Below, piece by piece: positions 52,534 through 62,345 of a stretch of DNA of 64,000 bases; position 1 is the stretch's first letter; each line of letters opens with the position of its first letter. Under the pieces are notes generated by a model. It was given only the letters and a program-made list of their open reading frames with translations. It ran no database searches and was not told the DNA's origin. A program made the position numbers and the translations under genes. Source of the DNA: an uncultured Pseudovibrio sp. (GTDB lineage: Bacteria > Pseudomonadota > Alphaproteobacteria > Rhizobiales > Stappiaceae); contig CANMBS010000022.1 in NCBI GenBank assembly GCA_947496145.1, positions 1 through 64,000 of the forward strand. Direction: 5' to 3'.

Positions 52534-54369
52534 GTGGCGAACCTTGAAGCTCCACCCCCAACAAGACGCGGTCCTGTTCTCCGTTTGAGAAAGATCTGGT
52601 ACCAATCAAGAACCTGGGCAGCAAACCCAACTGTTGCGCTAGGGGTAATACTGTCCGTTCTTGCCGTTTACCTAATTCTGGCACCCGTTTTGCTTATGCT
52701 TTGGGATGCAATAACAGTAGACTTTGCAGATCAGGCCCGCACAGGCAAGTCTATCGGTGAACTGACATTCTACTATTTAGACCGCGCTTTACTGTCTCCG
52801 ATATCAAAGCACATTTTCTGGAAGCCACTGGTAAACACCGCATTAGTGTCCGTATCTGTGATTATTACGACATTACTGCTGGGTGGAACACTTGGCTGGC
52901 TGGTAAGCAGAACTAATCTGCTTTTCCGCAACTGGTTTTCAACTGCACTGATCGTTCCTTACATGGTGCCATCCTGGACATTTGCGCTGGCATGGATGGT
53001 CATCTTCAAAAATCGTAAGATTGGCGGGCCTTCAGGTTGGCTGGAAAGCTTAGGTATTACGCCACCGGACTGGCTCGCATATGGCTTCGTGCCTATCACG
53101 GTCATTCTTGCGTTCCACTACGTGCCATTTGTCATTCTGCTTGTGGGCAACGCGCTAAAGCAGTTCGATAGCCAGCTGGAAGAATCCGCCCGCACGCTTG
53201 GAGCCAGCCCGTTGCTGGTTGCCCGAAAGATTATCTTCCCACTTCTTCGCCCCTCCATCATTTCAGCATCCACACTGGTTTTTGCAAAATGTCTGGGTGA
53301 TGTAGGTGTCACCTACATTATTGGCGCTCCGGTGAAACTGGACCTGCTGGCAACTTCTTTGTTGCGAACCATCTCCACCGGTCAGGCAGGGATGTCTGCG
53401 GTTCTCGCAGGTGCTATTGTTGTTTTAGGTGCGACTTCCGTTCTTATCGACATGAAACTGCTTAAAGCAGCACAACGATTTGTGACGATCGGCTCAAAGG
53501 GGTCTTTGCATCGGACAACAGAGCTCGGAAAGTGGCAAGTTCCCGCATTTGGCTTTGCAGCTACCTTCTTCGCGGTGAGCGCTATCGTTCCACTCGGTGC
53601 ACTGTTCCTTACCACCATCATGCATATGCCGGGTGTGTTTACTTGGGACAACTTCACACTTGATTACTGGATTGGTCAGGACCTTGTAACCACGGCTATG
53701 CCTCAGGGATTGCTGCTGACGAACGAATTCTGGATTGCTGCCTGGAACACCATTTGGATGGTTGGCACTGCTTCTATCGGTGCGGGTCTTCTGGGGCTGA
53801 TTGTTGGTTACATTGTTGCCTGCTCTCCATTCCGGTTGATGGGTGCTTTCCTGAAGCAGGTCACCTTCCTGCCATACCTCGTGCCAGGCGTTGCATTCGC
53901 CGCTGCTTACCTATCCATGTTCGCAGTCCCGCGTGGGCCTCTCCCGTCGCTTTATGGCACTGGTTACATCCTTGTTATCGCGCTCTTGGCGAGCCAGATG
54001 CCTTTCGCATCCCGAGCAGGTATCGCAGCCATGATGCAGATGGGCAAAGACCCGGAAGAAGCAGCACAAATCGCAGGTGCAGGCTGGTGGAAGCGCGCAA
54101 CGGCAATCGTGTTGCCGATCCATCGCGGTGCGCTGGTCTCCGGCATACTTCTGCCGTTCATCTCCGGAATTAAAGGCCTGAGCCTTGTCATTCTTCTGGC
54201 TGTTCCGGGAACCGATCTCCTCACCACCTACGCAGTTCGACTCGTTGATTTTGGATACACCCAAGCGGCAAATGCCGTGGCAATCATGCTCTGCCTTATC
54301 GCGTTTGTTGGCACCTGGCTTGGACAAAAAGTCGGCAAAAGCAATCTCGGTAGTGGCATTGGAGGATAA
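52534..54369 (+). CDS. Fused ABC transporter permease (Fbp/Afu-type)
   Basis: 611 residues, GTG start with AAGGATAA upstream. Two permease domains in one chain, about 12 TM helices, with contact loops LEESARTLGASPLLVARKI in the first half and EEAAQIAGAGWWKRATAIVL in the second. This architecture is normal for FbpB/AfuB permeases of ferric-ion, thiamine, sugar-phosphate and aminoethylphosphonate importers. A small hairpin (CAGCGC/GCGCTG at 52480-52495) lies between it and the PhnD-like gene and may reduce downstream expression. Confidence 0.9.
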   Translation: MANLEAPPPTRRGPVLRLRKIWYQSRTWAANPTVALGVILSVLAVYLILAPVLLMLWDAITVDFADQARTGKSIGELTFYYLDRALLSPISKHIFWKPLVNTALVSVSVIITTLLLGGTLGWLVSRTNLLFRNWFSTALIVPYMVPSWTFALAWMVIFKNRKIGGPSGWLESLGITPPDWLAYGFVPITVILAFHYVPFVILLVGNALKQFDSQLEESARTLGASPLLVARKIIFPLLRPSIISASTLVFAKCLGDVGVTYIIGAPVKLDLLATSLLRTISTGQAGMSAVLAGAIVVLGATSVLIDMKLLKAAQRFVTIGSKGSLHRTTELGKWQVPAFGFAATFFAVSAIVPLGALFLTTIMHMPGVFTWDNFTLDYWIGQDLVTTAMPQGLLLTNEFWIAAWNTIWMVGTASIGAGLLGLIVGYIVACSPFRLMGAFLKQVTFLPYLVPGVAFAAAYLSMFAVPRGPLPSLYGTGYILVIALLASQMPFASRAGIAAMMQMGKDPEEAAQIAGAGWWKRATAIVLPIHRGALVSGILLPFISGIKGLSLVILLAVPGTDLLTTYAVRLVDFGYTQAANAVAIMLCLIAFVGTWLGQKVGKSNLGSGIGG

Positions 54370-54374
54370 TAATA

Positions 54375-55487
54375 ATGACAAGCATAAGTATTCGTGATGT
54401 CAACAAGACATACACCAGAGGAAACACCCGTGCCGTTGCTGATCTGAACCTTGAGATTCCTGCGTCAGAATTCCTTTGCCTTCTCGGACCTTCTGGTTGT
54501 GGCAAGTCCACCACATTGCGCATGATCGCGGGCCTTGAAAATCTGACATCGGGCCAGATTTCAATTGGTGACAAGATTGTTGATGCCAACGCTGAAGGTA
54601 TCTTCGTCCCTCCGGAAAAGCGTCACCTTGGAATGGTGTTTCAGAACTACGCTCTTTGGCCTCATATGACCATTGAGGAGAATATCGAGTTCGGCCTGCG
54701 GATAAAGAAAACGCCAGCCCATGAGCGTAAAACAATAATTGACACAGTCCTCAAGAAGCTTGGGATTGAGAAGTACAGAAAACGCTATCCCTCTGAGGTC
54801 TCTGGTGGACAGCAGCAGCGCGTCGCTCTGGCGCGTATGATCGCGGTCAGCCCGGAAGTCATTTTGCTTGATGAACCTCTTTCTAACCTTGATGCAAAGC
54901 TGCGTCTCGACATGCGCACTGAACTGAAGCGCATTCATGCCGAGCTGGGATCAACCTTTGTTTTTGTAACGCACGACCAGTGGGAAGCGATGACACTGGC
55001 AACCAAGATTGCAGTGATGAATGAAGGTCGCCTGCAACAAATAGGCACTCCGGAAGATATCTATGACCGTCCTGCAAACCGGTTCGTAGCAGAGTTCGTC
55101 GGTACACTACCAATCAATATCATCGAGATGAACTCTCTGGATAACACCACATTCAGGAGCTGGCTGGATGCGGGCATTGAGATGCTTTGCCTCGGCGATC
55201 AGCAGGTTCACTCTCTCGGCATTCGTCCAGAAACAATTGACATTCTCCCAGGCACTGCCGGTGCTGATAATGGCAACGCACTGTGTTCTGCGCAAATCAT
55301 TGATCTTGTTCCCACGGGAGGAAACTGGATTGTTGAACTGGATATTGCCGGTGCCCGGTTGTTTGCCCTCAAGGCTCAGGTTCGAGACCTGAAGCCAGAT
55401 CAACTCGTCCAACTCTCGGTCAGCAAACAGGACTTGCATGCGTTCGATGCTGCCGGAGATCGACTGGTTCCAACTCCATCCAAGTAA
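54375..55487 (+). CDS. ABC transporter ATP-binding protein (FbpC/AfuC-like)
   Basis: 370 residues. Walker A GPSGCGKSTT, signature EVSGGQQQRVALARMI and Walker B VILLDEPLSNLDAKLR, then a TOBE-type regulatory domain (about 235-365). Starts 5 bases after the permease stop. Generic for the polyamine/iron/sugar-phosphate import group; it does not identify the solute. Confidence 0.9.
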   Translation: MTSISIRDVNKTYTRGNTRAVADLNLEIPASEFLCLLGPSGCGKSTTLRMIAGLENLTSGQISIGDKIVDANAEGIFVPPEKRHLGMVFQNYALWPHMTIEENIEFGLRIKKTPAHERKTIIDTVLKKLGIEKYRKRYPSEVSGGQQQRVALARMIAVSPEVILLDEPLSNLDAKLRLDMRTELKRIHAELGSTFVFVTHDQWEAMTLATKIAVMNEGRLQQIGTPEDIYDRPANRFVAEFVGTLPINIIEMNSLDNTTFRSWLDAGIEMLCLGDQQVHSLGIRPETIDILPGTAGADNGNALCSAQIIDLVPTGGNWIVELDIAGARLFALKAQVRDLKPDQLVQLSVSKQDLHAFDAAGDRLVPTPSK

Positions 55488-55511
55488 TCACTGTCAAGAG
55501 AGGAATACGAC

Positions 55512-56639
55512 GTGAAAAACTTAAAACTATCAGTATGTGGGGCTGTTATTGCTGCATTTGCTGCTTCTTCAAGTGCAGGGGCTGCTGAATTAGGAATTCC
55601 TGACGGAATGTACTCTCTCGATGCTTTGATTGAAGCTGCAAAGAAAGAGCCACCGATCATCGTTGTTGACGCAACGGGTAAGATCAAAACCATGGCTGCT
55701 AATTTTACTAAGCTTTACGGGATTAAAGCGACTGGTGTGAAGCTGGGCGGTCAGGAACAAGAGTTGATCCTCAAGCGCGAAGCAGCAGCTGGCAATGTCA
55801 CTCACGACGTCTTTAACATGAGTAACCTGCCTTCCATCACGGCGGAAATTTTGCCAACCGGTGTTGGCACAAGCTGGATGCCGCCTGATCTGGTTGAAAC
55901 AACGCCTCGTAACTACCAAAAGCCTGCAATTACAAGTTTGAACCCATGGGTATGGGCTTACAACACCGAAGTTTACGGAGATAAATGCCCTATCTCCAAC
56001 ATCTGGGAGCTGACTGATCCAAAATGGTCTGGTCGCGTGAGTATTCCAGATCCTCTTCTGCGCAACGAAACAATGTTCTGGTTCAGTCAACTGGAAACTC
56101 ACAATGATGATGACATGAGAGAAGCTTATCGTGAGTATTACGGCAAAGACCTTCCTGCTGATGTTCGTTATGCCACCAGTGAATGGGTGAAGCGTTTCGC
56201 CGAGAACGGGCCAAATGTAACCAGAAAAGACAGTGAAGTAGGGCCAATCGTAGGTACTCCTGGTCTGGAAGACCCGCATTTCGGCTTCTTGAGCACAGCG
56301 ATCTTCCGTAAGAAATACGGTTATGTGATGGGCATTTGTGATGGAATGAAGCCATTTGCAGGCCAGCTCACTCCACGTGTAGCAGTCATCGCCAGCGGAA
56401 CTGACAGCCCGAACGCAGCAAAACTGTTCGTGCATTACATGATGCGTGGCGAAGGCATGAAACCTCAGTTGATTGACGGAAAAATCGCAACAAACATCAA
56501 TACACCAATGCCAGCTGAAGAAGGTTCTGGCGTAGAAAAGTATATTGATCAGCTTCATGTGACTGACCCGTCAACCACAGACTATGACTTCTCCAGACTT
56601 CAGGATTGGCAGGATCTGTGGACCATCCACTCCCGATAA
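55512..56639 (+). CDS. Extracellular solute-binding protein of the Fbp/Afu type
   Basis: 375 residues, GTG start with GAGAGGA upstream; signal peptide ending in GAAE. Family 1 binding fold with VVDATGKIKTMAANFTKLYG, WVWAYNTEVYGD, IWELTDPKWSGRVSIPDP and a C-terminal KLFVHYMMRGEGMK. The adjacent Tyr pair that binds iron in FbpA is not clearly conserved: the only YY (in REYYGKD) sits in a different context. With edd just downstream, a phosphorylated sugar or sugar acid (as for AfuA) fits better than iron; this is inference. Confidence 0.82.
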   Translation: MKNLKLSVCGAVIAAFAASSSAGAAELGIPDGMYSLDALIEAAKKEPPIIVVDATGKIKTMAANFTKLYGIKATGVKLGGQEQELILKREAAAGNVTHDVFNMSNLPSITAEILPTGVGTSWMPPDLVETTPRNYQKPAITSLNPWVWAYNTEVYGDKCPISNIWELTDPKWSGRVSIPDPLLRNETMFWFSQLETHNDDDMREAYREYYGKDLPADVRYATSEWVKRFAENGPNVTRKDSEVGPIVGTPGLEDPHFGFLSTAIFRKKYGYVMGICDGMKPFAGQLTPRVAVIASGTDSPNAAKLFVHYMMRGEGMKPQLIDGKIATNINTPMPAEEGSGVEKYIDQLHVTDPSTTDYDFSRLQDWQDLWTIHSR

Positions 56640-56738
56640 GTCGTAGACATTAAATGCTATCGGATCATTTGGTCCGGTGGCATAACAGCGCCAGCTTCTT
56701 TGCCAACAATAACAATTATAAACCGAGAGATCGTAGCA

Positions 56739-58544
56739 ATGACAGGCCAGGACACTATCAAGAAAGTTACCGACAGGATCCGTGAACGCAGCGCGATAAC
56801 CCGCTCCGCATATATTGCAAAGACAGAGCGTGCTATCGCGCAAGGGCCGTCGCGAACTCGCTTGACTTGCGGTAATCTTTCTCACGCCTTTGCCGCGTCC
56901 TGCCCAAAAGATAAAATTAAACAGGCACTGGGAAACGCACCAAACCTCGGAATTATAACGGCCTATAATGATATGGTGTCTGCCCATCAACCTTATGAGA
57001 ACTACCCGGAACTCATTCGAGAGGCCGCTCGTTCAATGAACGCAACTGCGCAGGTTGCAGGCGGTGTGCCTGCGATGTGCGATGGGATAACTCAGGGGCA
57101 GGATGGGATGGATATCTCGTTGCTTTCGCGTGACCTGATTGCCATGGCTGCATGTGTTGGTTTATCACATAATGTGTTCGACAGCTCCGTTTATCTGGGC
57201 GTTTGCGATAAGATCGTGCCCGGCCTCGTTACCGCAGCAGCAACATTCGGGCATTTACCCGCAGTGTTCATACCAGCAGGCCCGATGCCGTCCGGCTTAC
57301 CCAACTCTGAAAAAGCTCGCATCCGACAGGAATACACCAAAGGTGAGGTTGGTCAGGAAGAGCTGCTTAAAGCGGAGATGGCTTCCTATCACAGTCCGGG
57401 TACATGCACGTTTTACGGAACAGCCAACTCAAACCAAATGTTGATGGAGTTCATGGGGCTGCAATTGCCGGGCTCCAGCTTCATCAACCCCACTTCCGAA
57501 ATGCGTGAAGCTTTCACGAGAGCCGCAGCAAAACGAGCGCTTGAAGTTACGATACTGGGAGATAACTTTACACCCTTTGCTCATGTATTAGATGAACGAG
57601 CGATCGTAAACGGTATCATTGGTCTGAATGCAACTGGCGGTTCCACCAATCTCCTGATCCATCTGATCGCTATGGCAAAATCCGCTGGAGTTGTCATTAC
57701 TTGGGAAGACTTCGCCGACATTTCCGAGGTAACCCCTCTGTTGGCACGCATCTATCCAAATGGTATGGCAGATGTAAATCATTTCCATGCAGCAGGTGGC
57801 CTGAGAGTTGTCATTAGTGAGTTGCTTCGCGGAGGCTTACTGCACAATGACGTGACAACAGTTGCTGGAGACGGGTTGGAACTTTACACAAAAGCGCCGC
57901 AGCTACAGGGTGAGGATGTCGTCTGGTTAAGTAGCCCCGCGCAAACACTGGACGAAAAACTCATATGCAAGTTTGAGAACCCCTTTCAGGAAAAGGGCGG
58001 TCTGAAGAGGTTGGCAGGTAACCTTGGAACCGCAGTTATGAAAGTTTCCGCAGTTGCTCCGGAACACCACATCGTTGAAGCACCCATCCGTGTATTTCAT
58101 AATCAGGATCAGGTGAAAACTGCTTTCCAGAATGGAGAGTTAAACAGAGACGTGATTGTTGTCGTGCGGTATCAGGGACCAAAAGCAAATGGTATGCCGG
58201 AGCTGCATAATCTAACACCCATACTGGCCGTTCTTCAGGAACGGGGCTTTAAAGTTGCTCTCGTTACCGATGGCCGGATGTCTGGAGCTTCGGGCAAAGT
58301 ACCAGCCGCTATTCACGTGAGCCCGGAAGCGTTGGATGGAGGTCCCATTGCGAGGTTGCACAATGATGACATCCTGAGAGTAGATGCAACTCAGGGCCTG
58401 TTGGAAATCTTAGACCTCAGTGTTTTCGAGAGGGAAATTACGAAGCCAGATCTTTCCTCGAATTATGTTGGGCTAGGTCGTGAGCTATTTGCTCCATTAC
58501 GTGAAACCATTGGCTCAGCAGAAACTGGAGCCACGACCTTCTAG
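56739..58544 (+). CDS. edd: Phosphogluconate dehydratase
   Basis: 602 residues from ATG 56739 (E. coli Edd has 603); a TTG at 56700 would add 13. Dehydrates 6-phosphogluconate to 2-keto-3-deoxy-6-phosphogluconate in the Entner-Doudoroff pathway. Landmarks: ITAYNDMVSAHQPYENYP, GGVPAMCDGITQGQ with an Fe-S Cys, SPGTCTFYGTANSNQM, and GRMSGASGKVPAAIHVSPEA near the C-terminus. It follows the ABC binding-protein gene by 100 bases on the same strand; eda is 4.7 kb away on the other strand. Clear ED-type length and motifs exclude IlvD. Confidence 0.95.
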   Translation: MTGQDTIKKVTDRIRERSAITRSAYIAKTERAIAQGPSRTRLTCGNLSHAFAASCPKDKIKQALGNAPNLGIITAYNDMVSAHQPYENYPELIREAARSMNATAQVAGGVPAMCDGITQGQDGMDISLLSRDLIAMAACVGLSHNVFDSSVYLGVCDKIVPGLVTAAATFGHLPAVFIPAGPMPSGLPNSEKARIRQEYTKGEVGQEELLKAEMASYHSPGTCTFYGTANSNQMLMEFMGLQLPGSSFINPTSEMREAFTRAAAKRALEVTILGDNFTPFAHVLDERAIVNGIIGLNATGGSTNLLIHLIAMAKSAGVVITWEDFADISEVTPLLARIYPNGMADVNHFHAAGGLRVVISELLRGGLLHNDVTTVAGDGLELYTKAPQLQGEDVVWLSSPAQTLDEKLICKFENPFQEKGGLKRLAGNLGTAVMKVSAVAPEHHIVEAPIRVFHNQDQVKTAFQNGELNRDVIVVVRYQGPKANGMPELHNLTPILAVLQERGFKVALVTDGRMSGASGKVPAAIHVSPEALDGGPIARLHNDDILRVDATQGLLEILDLSVFEREITKPDLSSNYVGLGRELFAPLRETIGSAETGATTF

Positions 58545-59147
58545 CAGCAAAATTGAGATGTACTTCGCCCTTCCCCTTGCCGCAATTTCTTTGCTGGTCA
58601 CGTAGGGGAGGGGAGTTCTTGAGTTGCTACACCTGATCTTAAATCTCATCAAAGAGAGTTTGATTGCCGACAAGTGGGCACGAAGTTGTCACGTAAACTT
58701 TGGTGTCAGATTGATGAGATAATGTTTGGCGCATGACTTCATTAATTAGCGATAAGCGCCATCGTTTTCCGCCTCAAATCATTGCCTGAAATCAGTATAC
58801 CTTCATCGCTTGAGGCTTTCATTCATAGGAAAAGAGTGACTGTGACTAATGCGTGTTTCATAAAGCGTCGGGCTCTTCCTAATCTTTCATGTTAATGTGG
58901 TTGCGCCGCTCAGAGTTGGCCTGAGAACGCTGTTCTTTAGCAGTTGTCCAAATTAAAAAGACTCTGGAAGAACAGCCATAACTCAAGCAAGTTTACTCCT
59001 CAATCAATTGGCAGGCTCGACAGCAAAATGATAATGTTGGGTCTGCCACCTCAACACCAAGCCGCTTCAATGGAGTCTGCCACCAAGAAGTAACGGCCTC
59101 ATCATCAGGTTATCATAGTTTTAAGCGAATGGTGAGGCCATCCAGGG
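58545..59147. other. Intergenic region, no gene seen
   Basis: About 600 bases between convergent genes. A C-rich/G-rich pair (around 58567 and 58606) could form an imperfect hairpin after edd. A 10-base direct repeat GTCTGCCACC occurs at 59041 and 59075. No open frame merits a call. Confidence 0.35.
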
Positions 59148-59954
59148 TTAGTTGTCTGGACGCACACGTGCTGCGGTCTTGTTTGCAAAAGCTTCCAGTC
59201 GAGCGCGAGCTGCAGGCTGAGTGTTGACCACCCCTGCAACAACAGCCTCAGCATATGCCGCATCCATGCCTGACATATTGTTCATATGGCTTACTGCTGA
59301 ACAGATCGCGAAGTTGGTTAAAGGCAGATTTTGTGCAACTTTCCCAGCCAGTTCCATAGCCTTATCGAAGCTGGAACCCTCGGTGATGTATTGTGCCAGT
59401 CCCAGATCGACAGCTTCTTGCCCTTTATAGACACGGCCTGTCAGGATCATGTCAATCATGCGGTACTTTCCAATCATGTCTGACACGCGAATTGTTGCTC
59501 CTCCGCCGGTGAATATACCGCGTTGACCTTCCGGAAGAGCAAAATATGTAGTTTGGTCCATGACACGTACATGCGCCGCGCTGGCCAGTTCCAGACCTCC
59601 GCCAACAACTGCACCTTTGAGCGCTGCAATAACCGGAACTCCACCATATTCCATCTTGTTGAACGCTTCGTGCCACCGCAGGCAGACATGCATAAATTCA
59701 TCTGGGCTGCGATCCGCTTTCCAGTGCTCAATCAGATCGAGCCCAGCACAGAAGTGATCGCCTTCTCCCGCCAGAACCACAGCACGTACGCCAGCCTGCC
59801 GTGCACCACTGAAAAAGCGGATCAGTTCTTCGATACTCGCTACATTCAGTGCATTTCGTTTGTCGGGACGGTTCAGAGTAACCACATAAAGGCCGTTCTC
59901 ATGTTCTGAGATAGCAAGATGGGTGTAGCTTGCAGGGTCTACGACGTCGTTCAT
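59148..59954 (-). CDS. Enoyl-CoA hydratase/isomerase (crotonase) family protein
   Basis: 268 residues from ATG 59954, with AAGGACA upstream; the frame from 59984 adds ten residues without support. Crotonase landmarks: [11 protein letters not shown], the first oxyanion segment [10 protein letters not shown] and the second [11 protein letters not shown], then [14 protein letters not shown]. The catalytic Glu position before RGI is present. Acts on an acyl-CoA; substrate unknown. Divergent from the AraC-family gene, which may control it. Confidence 0.88.
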   Translation of the reverse strand: MNDVVDPASYTHLAISEHENGLYVVTLNRPDKRNALNVASIEELIRFFSGARQAGVRAVVLAGEGDHFCAGLDLIEHWKADRSPDEFMHVCLRWHEAFNKMEYGGVPVIAALKGAVVGGGLELASAAHVRVMDQTTYFALPEGQRGIFTGGGATIRVSDMIGKYRMIDMILTGRVYKGQEAVDLGLAQYITEGSSFDKAMELAGKVAQNLPLTNFAICSAVSHMNNMSGMDAAYAEAVVAGVVNTQPAARARLEAFANKTAARVRPDN

Positions 59955-60150
59955 CAATATTGTCCTTTCGGGATCAAAGATCATGAAAAATCCCTAGCCG
60001 AGATAGCTGAACTCCTGAAAAGAGGTTGACCCGGTCATTTTTTGCATTCATCAGGACACGCTGATTCAATGACTGTGCTTCGCAATCTCATAACTGGAAT
60101 ATTTGAAGGTGACAGGTATCCTAAAATATCATTGTTTCTAAGCTCACTTA

Positions 60151-61239
60151 TTGCCAAAAGATTATCCAATCTTGCCAGTTTGGAGTGACCTAGTGGAGCA
60201 TCATGATCCAGTTTTCCTGACGACCGTTTCCTCAGCCTTCATTCAGGACTGGTTGCTTGCACTTGAAACCCGTTGTCAGTCAGGTGCCTTACCAAAGCTT
60301 CTTCGACGTGCGGGGATTGAAACTGATCTTCTGGAGCAGAAGTTCGAGCGGGAACATCGGATTACCTTCAATGAAATCGCACAGCTTTATCAAATGGCAG
60401 TGGCAGAGACGAAAGATGAGATGATGGGCTTGTGGGGGCGACCTGTGCGGCCACGCACCTTGCAATATTTGGTAACGGTGATGCGCGATGCAAGCACCCC
60501 AGTGTCTGCGCTCTATCGATTTTCAACCTTCTGGAATATGCTTTTAGATGATTTCAGACTTGAATTACGGAACCGGTCTCATCTGGTTGAGCTTGTTTTA
60601 GTCCCTTATGAACCAGATATACAGGCTCAACGATTTGGTCATATGCTGTTGTTGAAACTCGCCCACGGATTGCTGTCCTGGTTGGTTGGTATGGAAACAC
60701 CTGTTAAAGAAGTGCGTTTAGCCTTCCCGCGTCCAGAGTTTGCACCAGACTACGCCGTGGTTTTTCCCTGTAAGGTACAGTTTAAGGCAGCGCATACAGC
60801 AATTGCATTCGATCCAGATGAGTTTAGTGGGTTGGTTAAACGTAGCGGTTCAGAGGCACTGGTTTTCTTACAACGCGCACCTCTTGACTGGATTTTCACT
60901 GGCTCACGCACACACACCTACAGCTTACAGGTGCGATCATTTCTGTTCGGTACAAACTGGAAGACTTGTCAATTACGCGAAGCAGCTGATGCGCTGAATG
61001 TGACGCCTCGAACTCTTATTCGCAGGTTGAAAGCAGAAGGCACCTCATTTCAGGAAATAAAAGACGCTTTACGGCGGGATATCGCAATCAGGGCCTTACA
61101 GCACGGAACGACAAGCATAGAGGACATATCACACGAAACCGGCTTCTCTGCTCCAAGCAACTTCCATCGCGCTTTCCGTAAATGGACAGGGCGCACACCT
61201 GCCGGATATCGATCCCTAATGACGCACCCGTCATCCTAA
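60151..61239 (+). CDS. AraC-family transcriptional regulator
   Basis: 362 residues, TTG start (no earlier in-frame ATG). The N-terminal domain (about 20-210) resembles the Arabinose_bd type of OruR/ArgR-like regulators; the C-terminal double HTH (about 265-355) has LREAADALNVTPRTLIRRL and DISHETGFSAPSNFHRAFRKW. Divergent from the crotonase gene with ~200 bases between, a common arrangement for a regulator and its target. Inducer unknown. Confidence 0.88.
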   Translation: MPKDYPILPVWSDLVEHHDPVFLTTVSSAFIQDWLLALETRCQSGALPKLLRRAGIETDLLEQKFEREHRITFNEIAQLYQMAVAETKDEMMGLWGRPVRPRTLQYLVTVMRDASTPVSALYRFSTFWNMLLDDFRLELRNRSHLVELVLVPYEPDIQAQRFGHMLLLKLAHGLLSWLVGMETPVKEVRLAFPRPEFAPDYAVVFPCKVQFKAAHTAIAFDPDEFSGLVKRSGSEALVFLQRAPLDWIFTGSRTHTYSLQVRSFLFGTNWKTCQLREAADALNVTPRTLIRRLKAEGTSFQEIKDALRRDIAIRALQHGTTSIEDISHETGFSAPSNFHRAFRKWTGRTPAGYRSLMTHPSS

Positions 61240-61249
61240 GATCATTTTA

Positions 61250-62304
61250 GAGCCTGTTGCGTTTAATCGGTTTGGTATCCAGCCGCTTTGAAGAAGTTGT
61301 AGTATTCCTGTTCTGTGAAAAGATGGCAAATGTGTCCTGCGGCCTTCCACAACTCATCATATGTGCGTGCTGCTGCTCGACGGATCAAAGCCTTGAGTTT
61401 GGAAAAGGCCATCATGATGGGATTGAGATCGGGGCTGTAGGGCGGCAGGAATAAAAAACACGCGCCGACAGCCCTCATTGCCGCCGCTGCGGTTGGGCTT
61501 GTGAGATGATAGATTGTCGAGGATAATCACATCATCGCGTTGCAAGGTTGGCGCCAACTGAGTTTCAACATAAAGATCGAACAGCTTCGCGTTCATCGCC
61601 CCCTCAATAACCCCGGGAGCCTCCAGCCGATTATGGCGCAGAGCGGCGATGAATGTCTGGGTTTTCCAGTGACCGAAGGGCACATGGTCGCTCAGGCGCG
61701 TACCTATGGCAGACCAGCCTGTGGTCTTGGCCATATTTGTCTTCAGTGCGGTCTCATCGATAAAGCCTATGCGTGACAATAGGTTGCGCATGAAAGGTTG
61801 ACACTGTGTGATCCACAGATGGCGGGCCTGCCAGACCTCAGGCCGCTTTTGCTCGGCCGCCTGAAGATCTTTTTTGTGTGACAGGCCAAAGCTTCGCAAA
61901 ACGCGCCAGACCGAGACGCGGTGGACCGTAATATTGTGCTGCTCTATCAACTCCGGCACCAAATCATCCAAGGTCAAGTCTGGTTTTTCAGTGATCCGGC
62001 CTTTGATCCAACCGCGTACACCGGCAAGTTTGCCATGCCCGCCGCCATTGCCCTGTGGGCGCGGTTCCAAAGAGCTGGTTTCACGCTTCAAAATCACCAG
62101 CTCGTTCACGAACTTTACCGAAACCATGAACCGGGCCACCGCCGCCCGGTGTCAATGCCCTTGTTCTACAAACGTTATGACACGTTCACGAAGTGCCATA
62201 GGATATGATCTGCCCATCTCATGCTCCCAAAAATCCGCATTAACGACATGGAATCACAAATTAGCCGACCGGGAAATCCTGAATCGGATTAGGGCAACCT
62301 GCTC
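61250..62304 (-). mobile_element. IS630-family element, decayed, ends intact
   Basis: 1055 bases between two TA dinucleotides (61248-61249 and 62305-62306), the TA target duplication expected of IS630. The ends are imperfect inverted repeats: GAGCCTGTTGCGTTTAATC at the left and, reversed, GAGCAGGTTGCCCTAATCC at the right. The single transposase frame inside is broken at several places, so the element cannot move by itself but could be mobilised in trans. Confidence 0.85.
61263..62217 (-). pseudogene. IS630-family transposase pseudogene
   Basis: The frame starts at ATG 62217 (MGRSYPMALRERV). It is interrupted by an in-frame TGA at 62152-62154 (codon 22), and shifts frame near 61475-61485, after ILDNLSSHK; the remainder continues as RAVGACFLFLPPYSPDLNP to 61263. 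Catalytic Asp residues are recognisable in FIDETAL and ILDNLSSHK, but the expected Glu of NPIE is Met (NPIMMAFSKLK). Three independent defects mean it is inactive and has been for some time. Confidence 0.88.
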
Positions 62305-62345
62305 TAGAAGAATATCGCCATCATTTTTGCAAGGATCTATTGGTT

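Noticed and set aside
55512-56639. Calling the binding protein a ferric-iron (FbpA) receptor
   Set aside because: The adjacent Tyr pair that binds iron is not found in the expected context and the neighbour is edd; the substrate is left open.
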